Positions 50,582-63,200 of a stretch of DNA of 64,000 nt are shown one piece after another. The notes beneath the pieces were generated by a model. The model was not told where the DNA came from. It was given only the letters and a program-made list of their open reading frames with translations, and searched no databases. How positions within the stretch are numbered: position 1 is the stretch's first letter; each line of letters begins with the position of its first letter. This DNA is from Fratercula arctica (Eukaryota > Chordata > Aves > Charadriiformes > Alcidae), in the NCBI GenBank assembly GCA_947846985.1, contig CANTUZ010000008.1, forward strand, positions 5,106,306 to 5,170,305, written 5' to 3'. The position numbers were made by a program, and so were the translations under genes.

Positions 50582-52281
50582 TCTTTTTTTTTTCTTTTTG
50601 GCTGTGCCAGAACTTCAGAGGTGTCACTACAGGATGTGCACTTTGAGGCAGCTCTGGTCCTACACTCTCATTGATCTAATGGTCCATATGGATGTCACAT
50701 TATTTGACATTTAAGTTGACAGGCTTCAAAGCGTGGAAATTAACAAAATCTTTACAAATTCGCAATTTGCTGTTTACAATTTTCTGTGAAAATTTTGAAA
50801 TGAAGGTTACCACTGCTATGCCAAATTTCAACCTGTTATGGTGGGAAATAGCTAAGGTGTTAAACCCCAAACATAAGGCTTTATAAATGCTCGCTAAAAA
50901 TAATAGGCAATAAAACTGCACATTAAGATACTGCAGTAAAATTTCTTATTAAAGAGTTGTTGCTCTGCATGCAAAATGAGTAGTTTGAAACACAGTCACC
51001 CTTTTGCCTATTCCTGCTTCAAAAACAAAGGCACCAAGATCTAAATTGATTTTGAATCCCAAGCCCTAATCTTTGCAAAATGCATAATGTGAAAGGTTAT
51101 GAGAAGCCTTATGTAATGCGTTTGTGGTTAAAAACACCTCAAAATTGTTTGTAACTGGACTCAAGAGTTAGAACGTTTTCATTACAGACAAAACCCATTT
51201 TGTGAAATGTGTTAAAAATCCGTGTCTGGGGAGAAAAGGATCTAATTTTGCAAATGTTCCGCTATAAACCTTTGAGAATTGCGTTTTACTGGTCACTGCC
51301 TGTTACATGTAAATGTATCCATTTACGGAGCACTTGTCTTGTTTTAAGATGGCACTAATTAAAATGGTTATCCCAGTGATAGCCGGCTTGCGGTGTGTGC
51401 CCGATGGCATCCTGCTGCCAGCCCCAGGTACCTACAGCATCCCAAGGCTGCTCAGCAGCACCTCTACGGCTGACACCTCTCCATCCACCAGCAAAACCGG
51501 ACATTAAATCCATTGCAATCATGTCAAAAAGGAGAGTTTAAATTAGTGGCCTTTTTCCGCGAGGTGTGCACGTTCTGTACAAACCCGCTCCTATAATAAA
51601 TTTTAAAACAGATAACGCATTATGCCATTTTATCCCTCAAACAAAAACCGTGTCCTCGTGGTTTGACAGCACTGAGACTTTCCCAGGGAGTTCTGCAGCT
51701 TTCCAGTCTATGCACAGAAGTGGTTTTAAAATGTGACACATAAAATTTAAAGCAAACTGTTACCAGCCCGATTTCATGAAACAAGTAGGCATATATGAAA
51801 TATGGCTGAAAGGTTTTCAAATTCCTCATTTTTACCCCAAAATGTTCTCTTATTTTACAAATTAATGAACAAAGATTTGCTGGGTTGGAAAAATGACTCC
51901 AGAAAGGAGCAGCATCTTCTCATTTAGTCATACTCTCTTTAAGGGCATTTACACCAGGGAACAATCTCTTCAATACGTATTTTTATTTAGCTCATTTTCC
52001 TCCTTCATATCTGTCTGCGTTAGACTGAAGCGCTGGTTGTTCATAACTTGAGCTGTATCGTTTGTAGTTGCATTAATGATGCAAGAACGTGGGATATAAT
52101 GATCATGATGTATGTGCAGCGTAAACATCAAAGAAGATCCAGTTAAAGAACACAGAAAAAAATACCAAAAAAGAAAAAATCTTGTGACCTTTGCTTCGAA
52201 GTTACAGATGATCATGCTACTCATTCATAATTTACAGCCTGAAGCAACATGGGTCTCATTTCCCTTCTTGGCAAGGAGAAG

Positions 52282-52305
52282 AAAAAAAAAAAAAAAAAAA
52301 AAAAA
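52282..52305. repeat. Poly-A tract (24 A)
   Basis: This is an uninterrupted run of 24 A preceded by GGAGAAG and followed by GTAGTGATACAGG and a further A run. No retroposon body was recognised. Confidence 0.9.
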
Positions 52306-55180
52306 GTAGTGATACAGGAAAAAAAAACCAGGGAAATACTATTAATGTGGCCCAAATTTTCCAATCCAGGGCAATGCGCTGGAAGTATCCTGTCATTATA
52401 TTGTGTCAGAAAACATTTTTACGTCCATGTGAAAGCATGTTGAAAAGCTACAACAGGAATACAGTGTGAAATTCGTAACACACTATATTACGTTTGCCCA
52501 CTTCGCTGGGCATGGAACAGTTTGTCTTCCCTCCGTTATCAGGTCGCAATGCTATCTAGAAATTTCGTATTCATTACTTAGATTATATCTATATTAGAAG
52601 CATATACCAGCAAAGCATGCTATGTTTATGAAACCGTGGATTAAGCTAAATCATAAACAGGCAGTTTTGGGGCGGATTGTGTCCGCAAAGCGGCTGATGT
52701 AGCTGCTGGGTGGCAACTAAGCTCCTCGTTCACACGTCACTTTATTTTTGCCAAAAAACCCCCCCCAGATGTTGGCAAAGATTTGTTTGAGTTTTCATGC
52801 TACTGTTCTAGCTATGAGTAAGAATCTGCTCCGAGGAGTTAATGAGACGCCTCCCTGCTCCCAAAGTCTGTTACAGAGAACTCGGATATTATGCTGTGTC
52901 TGCAAAGGCAGCTTCACGCAGGAGAAAGAATGCAATGGAGCACATCCACAGCCCGTCCATTCCCTCTGCCTATGGCTCACAACAACTTTAAGACCTATAA
53001 CAGACAACCAAGAGGCACAGTACAGCTTGACACGGGCTTAGAGAGCAGAGGTTAAGTGTGTGGCCAATATCACTCCATTAGCGGGAAATGTGTTAAATAA
53101 AAAACCCATTAGGTCTTAGGAATCAGACTTCAAAAGAACACAGAAATCCTGGAGGCTGGAGCCAGCCTGAAGCTAGGAACAAGCTACATCTGACCTCAGT
53201 CGCAGTGGTTTGACCAAGTTTGACCATTGTCTTGCTGCCTAGGAGAACGTGGTGGTACCACGCCGTGGTGCCACAACCAGAGTCCAGCTCTGCCTGGCTT
53301 TCACATTTCAAAAGGCAGGTTAAGAAAAAAATAACGGTACTGCCAGGTCCTAAAGACCAAAATACTCCTTAACGTGCCTTATGTCCATCTATGAATCTCC
53401 AGCTCAACTGAAAGTTTAGTTCCAGACCTTGAAGTATGTACCCTCAGTGTCCTGGGCTCCACATAGCACAATACAGATAGAAAAACTAGCCAGGACTCAG
53501 GTCCTGAGCAGGAGCATCTCCTAATGCTGCTGCATTCAGACAGAAGTCAATCCCAGAAGCCAAACTCATCTAAAAAGTTGCACCACCCCCTCTAAGCCAC
53601 CTTATTCTTCCCCAAATTTACAAACAGCTCTCCACAAGCTCCGAGCACAGCCCTGATCCCCAGGCTTAACAGCTGGGGCACAGTCTCTGCATTCTACTCT
53701 GCATCAGTTTTATTGCAGTTTTATAATTGCAATTTTTTATATGTTTTAATGTCATTTTTATCGCATTAATTTTATTGCGAGCACATGAACGTGATTGTGC
53801 TTCTTTGGGTTCAATGACAAAGTTCTGAATACATAGCAAGAATGACACCACTCCCCACCCCCAAAGAAAGCAGGAAAAACTGTTCATCGCTCTACATAGC
53901 AAATCTTTGACTCACTGACTAGAGTTTGAGAAGGAGTTTCAATTTTCTTTGCTATCGCAGACTTGTCTGATCATGGATGAGTCATTTAGTCCTTCCATGC
54001 CTGAAGCCCTCATATCTAGAAATGCTGCTCAGTACCGCCCTGACTCTCTGGTGAGTTGTGAGAATATATTTGTTAAAATATTTTCACGTACTTAGAAATG
54101 AGGACCATGTAAGAATGGAGAAAAAGATTTCCTTGGAGTATCTTACACTGGATTTTTTGAAATACAGACAGGGAAAGGGGATTTGGAGGTATTGACTGAT
54201 AACTGCTGGTGTTTTTCCCCTCTTCTCAGCCTTTCCCCAAATTATCCTCTCAGACTCAAAAGTTGTTTCCAGTGTCAGGTTTATGTTGAGTTCAGAATTT
54301 AATATTTTTTTTGGTCTGTGTCACACTTACGTCAAGAAAAAAAAAATAAAATCAATATTTCTATTGCTTAATTCCACAGAGTGTTTTACAGAGCTGTGCT
54401 TAAAAAAAAGCCCAAGTGAATGGACAATGTTATTCCACTGCAACTCTGTCCTCGCCATACTGGGCACCACAGCAAGGTCCTGCTCCGACCCGGGGCTCCC
54501 CTGCTGACGGATCACATAATTCCACGTAATACTTGGTGTGGTGACTAGGGGTCTCTCATTTAATCAAAACAAAGAATAATTGAAAAGTGACTCCCCATTT
54601 CATCATGGAAATGCAGAATTCAAAGATTTTAACCCTCTTGTGTAGCTGAAATTCTTCATATGCTATAAAGCTGTCAGTTACGGAGTGTACTTCGCAGTAT
54701 ATATATATGGGCTAGGATTTGCATGAGGGATTAAGGGAGTTAGCAGCTAGCCCCTGTTAGAGTCTAGCAATATTTGGAAACCTAACTCTCACTGTCTCCT
54801 TCAGGAAACCTTGCCAAGATTGCCAGAATCTATATTTAAAGCCTCTTCCCCTCTCCCCACCCCCCTTATATCTATTTAGATATCCTTTAGCCCAAATGGT
54901 AAGATTGGACTCCTTTCATTATTATCTTCTGTGCAATGCCCGTTGTTAATTTTAAGTAGGATCGGTTGTTAGAATTTGAAAAGCTTTTGAAGCCCAGGTA
55001 ATTATTATCCTCAGACTTCTGTAGTTTTGGACTTGTACATACTCTGATGTTTTCCTTACCCTTTTCAACTCATTACAAATGTTTCCTAATTATTAAGCAT
55101 ATGTGACTTGTGAGCAATGTCATACATTATTAATGGACCAGTCTTAGAACTCAGTAGAAAAAAAAAAAATCAAAACTCCT

Positions 55181-55219
55181 TATGAAAAGTTGCTACTGTG
55201 AAAGTAGTAACTTTTCATA
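55181..55219. repeat. Short hairpin, 17-bp stem
   Basis: The arms TATGAAAAGTTGCTACT (55181-55197) and AGTAGTAACTTTTCATA (55203-55219) are inverted copies with one mismatch, separated by the 5-base loop GTGAA. As RNA from the plus strand the mismatch would be a G-U wobble. The stem is too short for a typical microRNA precursor. Confidence 0.85.
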
Positions 55220-55873
55220 TTTAATATCAATGAGGCTTTACTTTGTCAAAAGACCAAAGTAATATGATTGTATTAGAGGCTAATAGCATGACATTTTTCT
55301 TCCGTTAAGTAGCTTGCATTTTCAGAGCCATCTAAAGGGAGACAATTTTTCTCCTCTATTTTGAGGCTTGTCTTCGCGAAAAAATAGCTAAATTCGCTTT
55401 CTGCTTAGCAGCACATTTTAACAGCAAAGACCCAAATCCTGAAAAACAGTTTCATAAGCTAAACAATGACACTAAACTATGCAGCTGCAATAGGTGAAAT
55501 TAAGAAAACTCTAGATTTGAGTTATCATCCTTCTTTTCTTTTTTTTCCAGAAGTAGCTGGGCAGCTCTCAGCTCCCTGAGCTTCACTGTTCTCTGAGGTA
55601 GGGAATTTAATGCAACTGTTGCCACAATTAGAGAGACTCTTGGGTGAAAACCTAGGCTGTTTGGTCAATCAAGTGCAAGGTGATTTACAGCTGATAGGTA
55701 TTTGAAGACAGAGGGTACACACGCTCTTCTTGAATTGATTTTTTCCTTGTTAGTCTTTTAGACTCAACACAAGTGGGAATACACCAATTTCAACATGTCC
55801 CTCCGTATTACCCCTCCAGGTCAAAACAAAAGGAGATTGAGTTCACTTTTGTAGCAGGAAACAAGTTGCTGTG

Positions 55874-56590
55874 ATCGGGGCATGAGAAAGAGAAATGGCT
55901 GCAATGCTGCGAATCCAATCAGGGCCCCTTGGAGTCGCACAGAGCTCTCCGCCAAACCTCTAAGGCGTTCGCGATGAGGGATGATAATTTCATTCACCAG
56001 GATCAGGCAAAAGAAAGGTATGATCAAGCGGCAGACAAAATTGGAGCCTAAATTAAATCCTGGGAAAAGATCTCACAAAAAACCAACCCCTCTAAGGCTA
56101 ATGAAGTTGAATTAAAAACTGTTAAATCAGCTTACGAACAACTATTATCACAAAGTGCTCATATATCACTTCCACTAGCCAAATATCAGATATATGGAAA
56201 GGAGGAATACAGCCAACAGTATGTTAGCACATTTAGTAAGGGGAAATCAAATATTCTGCCTAACACCAGAAATTAAAAATCAAGCAGGGAGCCAATTTAC
56301 TCATAGAGATATTAATAAAGATCTCAGCGATTTTTATAAAGTATTGAATAGTTCCCAATTATATTATGGTGATAAAACCCAGCATATTAACGTTCTTTAA
56401 GAATTCAGTAGTTTTTTCCTAGGCTGTTTCAAATAGATTAAATTAAACAAGAAGCAAAAGCAACAATCCCTCCTAGAGGTACTTTAAAATGTGAATTCTG
56501 ACTTAAAGGAGACTTGGATGGTTTTGATTACCATGATGCATTTACTGAACTATACAGTATCCTCAGTCGGTCCCTTGAATGAATCTTTGA
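55874..56590 (+). pseudogene. Unidentified decayed coding-like stretch
   Basis: The plus strand reads as a highly charged, helical-looking peptide, with HRALRQTSKAFAMRDDN and then AKERYDQAADKIGA, interrupted by TAA near 56050. The same frame continues with NEVELKTVKSAYEQLLSQ and KYQIYGKEEYSQQY to about 56269. Beyond that, coding-like pieces appear in other frames (DINKDLSDFYKVLNSSQLYY near 56310-56360; GDLDGFDYHDAFTELYSILS near 56510-56570). I do not recognise the protein. It could be a decayed retrocopy of a cellular gene, an old mobile or viral remnant, or chance open frame in AT-rich DNA. There are at least two stops and probable frameshifts, so no function is proposed. Confidence 0.3.
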
Positions 56591-57206
56591 GGGGATGATA
56601 TCTAGATAGATTTCTAAATAATACATGTACCTGACTGAACTATAATATAAAAATTTTAAGATCTGGGAAGCTGCGCTTCCTTACATCTTTGTTGTTTTTG
56701 AATACAGTAATCACAATATTAATGCAAGACCTTTATCATACTAGAATCATTATTAGCTAAAATGCAAGAGTTATCACCTCTGCTCTTTGCCTGAAACAAG
56801 AAGCAATCCACATTAGATGAGGGGTTTTTTTAATTTTTTTTTTTTTTATGTAATGTCAGTGGCTGGAACTAATTGAATTCAAAGTTTTAAGTGTCGGCAG
56901 AGTTAGCACAGAATTCAGTAGTTGTGTTACAAAACATTTACTAGCGCTAAGTGATACTCAAGGAGAAAAGAACTCAGAAGGAGTTTATTGAGCTGAAGTC
57001 TAAGAGATGAAATCATCAAGGGAAAACAGAAATGGGCATCTTTCACGGTTATTTTAAAGAGTTCCTCCTCGAAAAATTGAAATTTCATCCATCACTAGAG
57101 GACTTGAGAGAAAAGTGATTTAGGGACTTTTCTTTACAAGGCGGCAAATTGCTCTAATTTTCAGCAGCACATGAATGACCAGTATTTTGGGCCCTAAAAT
57201 ATGGTT

Positions 57207-57270
57207 GACACGAGGTCAAACATTTGACATGAGGTCCAATGTATGTATGTCAAATGTTTGACGCAAGGTC
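57207..57270. repeat. Perfect 15-bp inverted repeat with three imperfect direct repeats
   Basis: GTCAAACATTTGACA (57215-57229) is followed after 18 bases by its exact reverse complement TGTCAAATGTTTGAC (57248-57262). Interleaved are three related 11-mers of form GACRYRAGGTC starting at 57207, 57226 and 57260. The compact arrangement looks like a small locally duplicated palindromic unit. Confidence 0.85.
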
Positions 57271-60200
57271 CACGACTGGTTTCAGGAGCCCCCAAGCTCT
57301 TCTTACTGCAGAAGCAGGTGAGAAGCCGCCAGATAAAGATGCTCATATGGGCTTATTCTCACATCACAAGCTAACTGTATCTGCAGCACAGACCACCAAC
57401 ACACACTGATCAAATCTCTCTGCTTGCTTACAATGGGTTGATAGAAATCCAAGTCAGAAAACTGACAGTGAAAACAGAGGGATGCTGAAAAACTAGATTA
57501 GGTTAGGAAATTATTAGGTTTTTTGTTCAATAAACTGTACACAGCTAAATAAATTAACAAATAATTCCTCACTTCGAGGAGCTGTTTTTCATGCTGTGGG
57601 ACAGAAAGAACCTACAAGTTTCGCCGAAAGAGTTGCACTGGTGTGATTAGCTCCCTGATTTGATGCTGAGAAACTAGGAGAAGAAAGGGGATGAGAGAGG
57701 GATGCAGTGTCTGTCCCAGCAGCTCACTGGAAACTGCTTTTCAGACACATGAGCCAGCACTGATTTGGGTCCTATACCGAAACTGTTGCTGTAAGCTGCC
57801 CTCTCATTTCCATGCAGTAGGAGGCAGCAAGAGGCACCTGCCAGCAAGAACTGCCAGTGACTTCAATGGTAAATGAGGAGTAGTGACTGTGACAGCAAGA
57901 ACAAACAGCTGTGAAAATAAATGGAAAGCGAGGGGAAGGATGGCTTAAAGCAAGTGGGCAAGAAGAGACAGTATATGTCAGGAAGGTCTCTAAGAAGCTC
58001 CTGACTCAAAGATGTGGGGGAATGAGCCAGAAGTAAAGGAGAGCAGGCTGTGGATTTACCAAGAAAGGAGCTGGGAGCAAAATAAATGATCTAGCTTGCC
58101 CACAGCAATGGTGAATATAAAACAGATTTGACCAAGGGAGCCCAAGGAAAAAGAAATATATGAAGTTGTATGCCCTGGTGAGACCATCTGCTCCTGGCCG
58201 AGCGCTGGAGATATGAAGGTTGAGCCAGAAGAAAGAGGGGGTATGAGGACCAGAAACCCTATGAACAAGTGGAAACAAAAAAAAAAAAACATGAGGTAAC
58301 CCAAGCAGAAAAGAAAACCCATAGAAAATCCCTCTGGTGCACACACACAGAAAACCAACTTTGCAAGTAATAAAGAGGCTGAATTATTTCCTTAACCTGG
58401 GTAACGACTTTCCAATTACCTTTGAAAATGCTTATGGTTTGAACCAGGTGCTGGCTGTGATATGACTCACAATATGAGCTGTATGCGTGATCCCAGAGCT
58501 GCGGCTAAAGCCAGAGAGGTATTCAGCCAGGCCAGGGACATGAATAGCTCTGGGAGACATGCAGTGCAGGAGACCCCATCTGAACCAGTAAGTGACAATT
58601 ACAGGAATATACTCCAGGGGACATAAATGGGGAAAAAAGGTAACTGTATTAATGGCAGAAAAGCATAATGTCTATTGCTGGTACTTTCAGCTTAGAGTAA
58701 TTTCAAGGCGTACCATGATCTCGAAGCACATTCAGTAAGGAAAAATTAGAAACAGTTCCCCACTGTGGGCTAATGAACTAATACAAAAGCGCGAGCAAGT
58801 CTCATTTTTAAAGGACATGTGTAGACTACAGCTTTAATTGAGAATCTTAAAAGGAAAGCTTCATAGAAAGTACCGAAAGTGGGAATCTGAAGTAGAAAAA
58901 ATAAAAAGTGATCAAATACTGAAAGTGAGTCAACATCTAGCAGGAAATCCCAAATGCAAAATTACATTAGTTCCAGCACACTTCTGCACAGAGGTAAGCG
59001 AGCTCTTAGTGGAAACGGCAGAAGATTTACTTGATGTCTTTTCCTGAAAATAAACTTTTTCCTCCCTAAGAGAGAAAGGTTCTGTGAGGTGGATGCAGAA
59101 ATGTACAGATTAAATATAAGAGTGGAGATAATGTCTCTGTTTGTGACTAATGAAAAAGGCAGGCAAGGAACGTTTTCTCTCCATCTTGTTAAAGGTGTGT
59201 GACACCAGCTTGAGCGTTGCATCTCTGGAAGTTCATTCAGCCTTCTCTTATTGGGAAAAATCGAGACACAGCCAAGTGCTTTCAAAACTACCAGTCTCAA
59301 AGTGGAGAACTGAGGCACAAAGAGCAGGCGCTGAACAACATGCGCCCTTTGAAGCAGGGGAGGGAAAAAAAAAAAAATCACAGCAACCATACAGACTCCG
59401 AGGAGAGCCCCAGGATCTCTTCCTTGCTAGTTAACAGGGATGCAAGAGCTGCCCCCAGGCTACACTCACCTTTCCATCAGTCTAAGCCTGTTGGGTTCCT
59501 TTCATGTGCTGAAGCAGTTGTCTCTTACACCATCTGATGAGAACAGCTAGAGGCGGCAGATGGGAAACGGCATCCATAAGGAACAAAGCCACCTCCCTCT
59601 CGTTTTGGAGGCTGGGAGTGGGAAAGGGCCACAGCAGAGCAGACTAAGTACTGTATTGTCCCATCAGCATGGTCCAGAAGGAGAGATGCATGAAAAATTT
59701 GAATCTGCTCGGATCCAACACAAAGTCAGTAGTTTAGTGCGTGATTACTGAAGAACAAACACCATTAAAGACCTATTGCAAGAATCTGACCATCCTCAGC
59801 CTTAGAATAAAAACTATTTTTAAAAAAGGTTGTGACAAGCACAATGCTTTAAATGGTATTTCTTCATATTGTTGGTGGAGTTGTAGACAAAAGAAAGAGC
59901 AAGTTGTTGGGCAAAGACTTAATATACATAAAACCTCCAAATCTGCACCCAAGATGTGTTCAGATGTCCACAGCCAAACACACCTATGCTATAAATACTA
60001 TTTTGGAGAAGATACAGCTCATAGAAGCTAAGTGCTTTTGTTTACTTGTTTATCTCCACTTATCCCAGCCTTTTGATGCCTTGATAACAGGCAGGAAAAT
60101 TAGGAATCAGACCAGCACCATGCTTTTTAAGAACACTACTATATATATTTGAGAAATTTGACAGGAACCATGTCTCTGGTTTTCCACATGCTCTGTTTTA

Positions 60201-63200
60201 AGGCTTGAGTGTTCAAAACTAAGAGTTAAGTGTCTAGGTAGCATGGGAGTACACGCAGGGAATGAAAATAGCACATTACTTTCACGCTCACTCCAACTAT
60301 CCTATAGGTGACGCAGACTTGATATAGAGCACATTTACTCATACACAGTCCCATGAGTTTACAAGCAGACATACAGCTCCTCTCTCAAAGACCTTAAAAT
60401 CTAACCAGAGCAAAGATGACAAAACATGGGGGAAAACCTTCAGGGAGGAGAGAATGAGCAGGTTATTTGTAATGAGAAATGCAGCAAGACTGCTTGAAGA
60501 TAAAGCTTAATTACAAGGGAGGATTTGAAGGAATAGAGGGAGAAAATGCTTGACAGAGAACAAGGAGACAATCCTGGGAGCCACATAAAAGGCTGAAGTA
60601 CAGAGCTGAAGAAACGAGAATGGGAATAGATGATGTGAATGCACATTAACCACTTTCTTTTTTTTTCCCCTCCCAGACTCACTCCAAAGTTAAAAAATGC
60701 TCTTGGATATTTGCCATTCAGTTGGCGAATTCAAGAACACACCCCTGCAGGCCCATGATGGGTCTAGATTGGCCTAATAAATCACTTGTCCCAAGACAAT
60801 GCAATTAAACCTAATTAGCTGAGGCCTTTATTCCTAAACAGTCTCTTCCCAAGGGAGGTTTTAACTTTTGGTTTCTAAATTAGCCCAAGGATCTAAATTG
60901 TTCTCATCTCCTTGGCAAAGAAACAGTTCATTTCTACCTTAGTACGGGATACTTCATGCACTCAGGGGACATGTGTTGCGCTCCACGAATAGTTTATCCG
61001 TACGTTAGTCCACAATTTGAATCCACTAGGACCAGTGACAGACCATTCTGCAAACAGTAGCACAAACACTTCCATTTGTGAGCACCGACTTTCCAGCAGT
61101 GCAGCTCCCTGGAAGTCTCTACACTGCTTCTCCAGATCCTCTCCTTGGCCAGGCCAGGGTGCTCTCTTCTGCGAAAACTTTTGGTACTGCTGAGATACTC
61201 AGAGCCGATAGACTCCAAGGGTCAAGTGAGAGTTGGACCATCTTAGTCTATTATTCCTAGAAGCGTTTTAAACAAGAGCAGCTTAAGTTCTTTCCGATCG
61301 AGTGGATATAAAACCACCTTCCCAATCTTTTTATGGCTGTCCTTTGCTCCCAACTCACATCGCTCCAAAGCTACTTTTATTTTCAGCACTTTCAGAGAAG
61401 CTTCAGCTATTTAGTTTGGGGATTATGTGGCTCCAATTCAACAAGGAATAATGTGGTATCTCCTCATAGATCAAGAAAATAACTAGAGAAAAACTCAGCT
61501 GGAGCTACCAACTCTGGAAAGGATTGAGCAACCTCTTGCAAAACAGTTAACTGGGCAGAGAGGGTCTGTACTGGAGCAGGGTGGGGACACAGAGCACCTG
61601 GGAAAAATGGGAAGGGGGAGATGTATGGAGCTGGAATAGCGTATTTTTGTTTCTCACATGCCAGGGTAAAAGTTCGCATACCAAAAAGCTGTGCAGGTCT
61701 CTGTCACAAAGTAGCGAGAAGTTATTTGTGCTCTGGCATTTTCACTGGAATCAAGACACCAAAAAGGAAAGCGATCTAGGAGAAAGGATTGATATCTCAG
61801 GTCCGTCTATGAATAGATGGTCTGAAGATATCTTGCATTTCTCAAAGCTAGTACGAAATAGTTACCTTTTGATTTCTTGTTCTTTGACACTTTTTTTTTT
61901 TTTAATCCTATAGTAAAAGCCAATGTGCTTTTTGGACATCAGTTGCTTCCTGCACATACAGCATTTCTTTACATCACACAAACTTTTTATTTTTAAACTA
62001 CCTGCTGCCAGCCTGTGCTAAAGTTAAGTCTTGATAAATCCTTTCATTTTAAACACTAGACTGCGTACAATTTTCATTTAATCCTCTGCCAAGGCTTATT
62101 ATTATTCTCCTGGCTGCTTTACATACATTTATTTCCCTTTCATCTTTTTAAATTGTGCCTTACTTTTTCTTACAGGGATTTGACTAGGACTTTTTTTCTC
62201 TTCTCCTATCTCAGGACTCTGCGAGTTTGTCCCCTCCTGTCCCTTACGCCAGCTGACAGCAGAGCTGAACTCCCTGCACATTTACAGCTGCAAGTACTCT
62301 GCTGCGAACACCTGACTTCTCCTGTACCTTCTATCCCAGGTGCTCACAAACATTCACATTTCATTATAAGCTAACTTGCGTGGCAGATTTTTAGTTATCC
62401 TTCTTTTTCTAAATGGAGAAATTGAGAGACAGGGGAAGAAAAAAGAAATAAAAAACAAACCAAAACTTTTATGGAGCCCAACAAGCTAGTCAAGCAAAAT
62501 TTCAATATTAGTAGGTCAACTTAATTCTTTCTGTGTCTTGGAAACCTCCCCTCCACAAAACATATGCATTTATGTGGAAATCTGGTGGCACAGGACCAGT
62601 CTGCATTGACCAAACAGTTTCTATAGTCTTTCATAGCTCTGCTCTGTCCAGGTCTTTTTTTATTTGCAACCTTCCCTAGAGAAACCACTCTAGCACAATT
62701 AGCCAAGAATATATTGCATTGAGATATATGGAGCAGGTATTAAAAAAGCTATTCGAGTATTAAAAGAGACTTCAAAGGAGGTGAGATCATGAGAGAAAAG
62801 GGGTATATTAGACCCGTATATGTCAGATTGATTCAGTTTTACTGCTCTAGGAAGAAAGATAGAGGACTAGCAAAGGACTACCCAACACACTTGGTCCAGG
62901 TATTAATTAGGATGGTTATAACATGTAACTTTTAGACCCATGGCCCTTGCAGTGAGTTAGAGAATTATCTCTAGCTAAGCCAGGGAGTGCGGGACGGTGT
63001 TTGCAGTGACACAAAACAAGGGGACATACAACTCTGTATTGTCCATAGCCTCCATCTTCCAACCTTCTGTGAGACCTAAGCATCAAGCTTTGCCTTTGGT
63101 GATGGGCAGTAGCTGGGCTTCAAATTTTGGACTGAGCTGTTTAATTTTCACTAAGTCAGTCCTTTTTGCCCCAGCCTCAGTCAGCAACAGGCAAAGGCGC

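Noticed and set aside
55821..56027. 68-codon minus-strand hydrophobic frame
   Set aside because: It is the antisense shadow of the plus-strand coding-like stretch; it resembles no known membrane protein and lacks any context as a gene.
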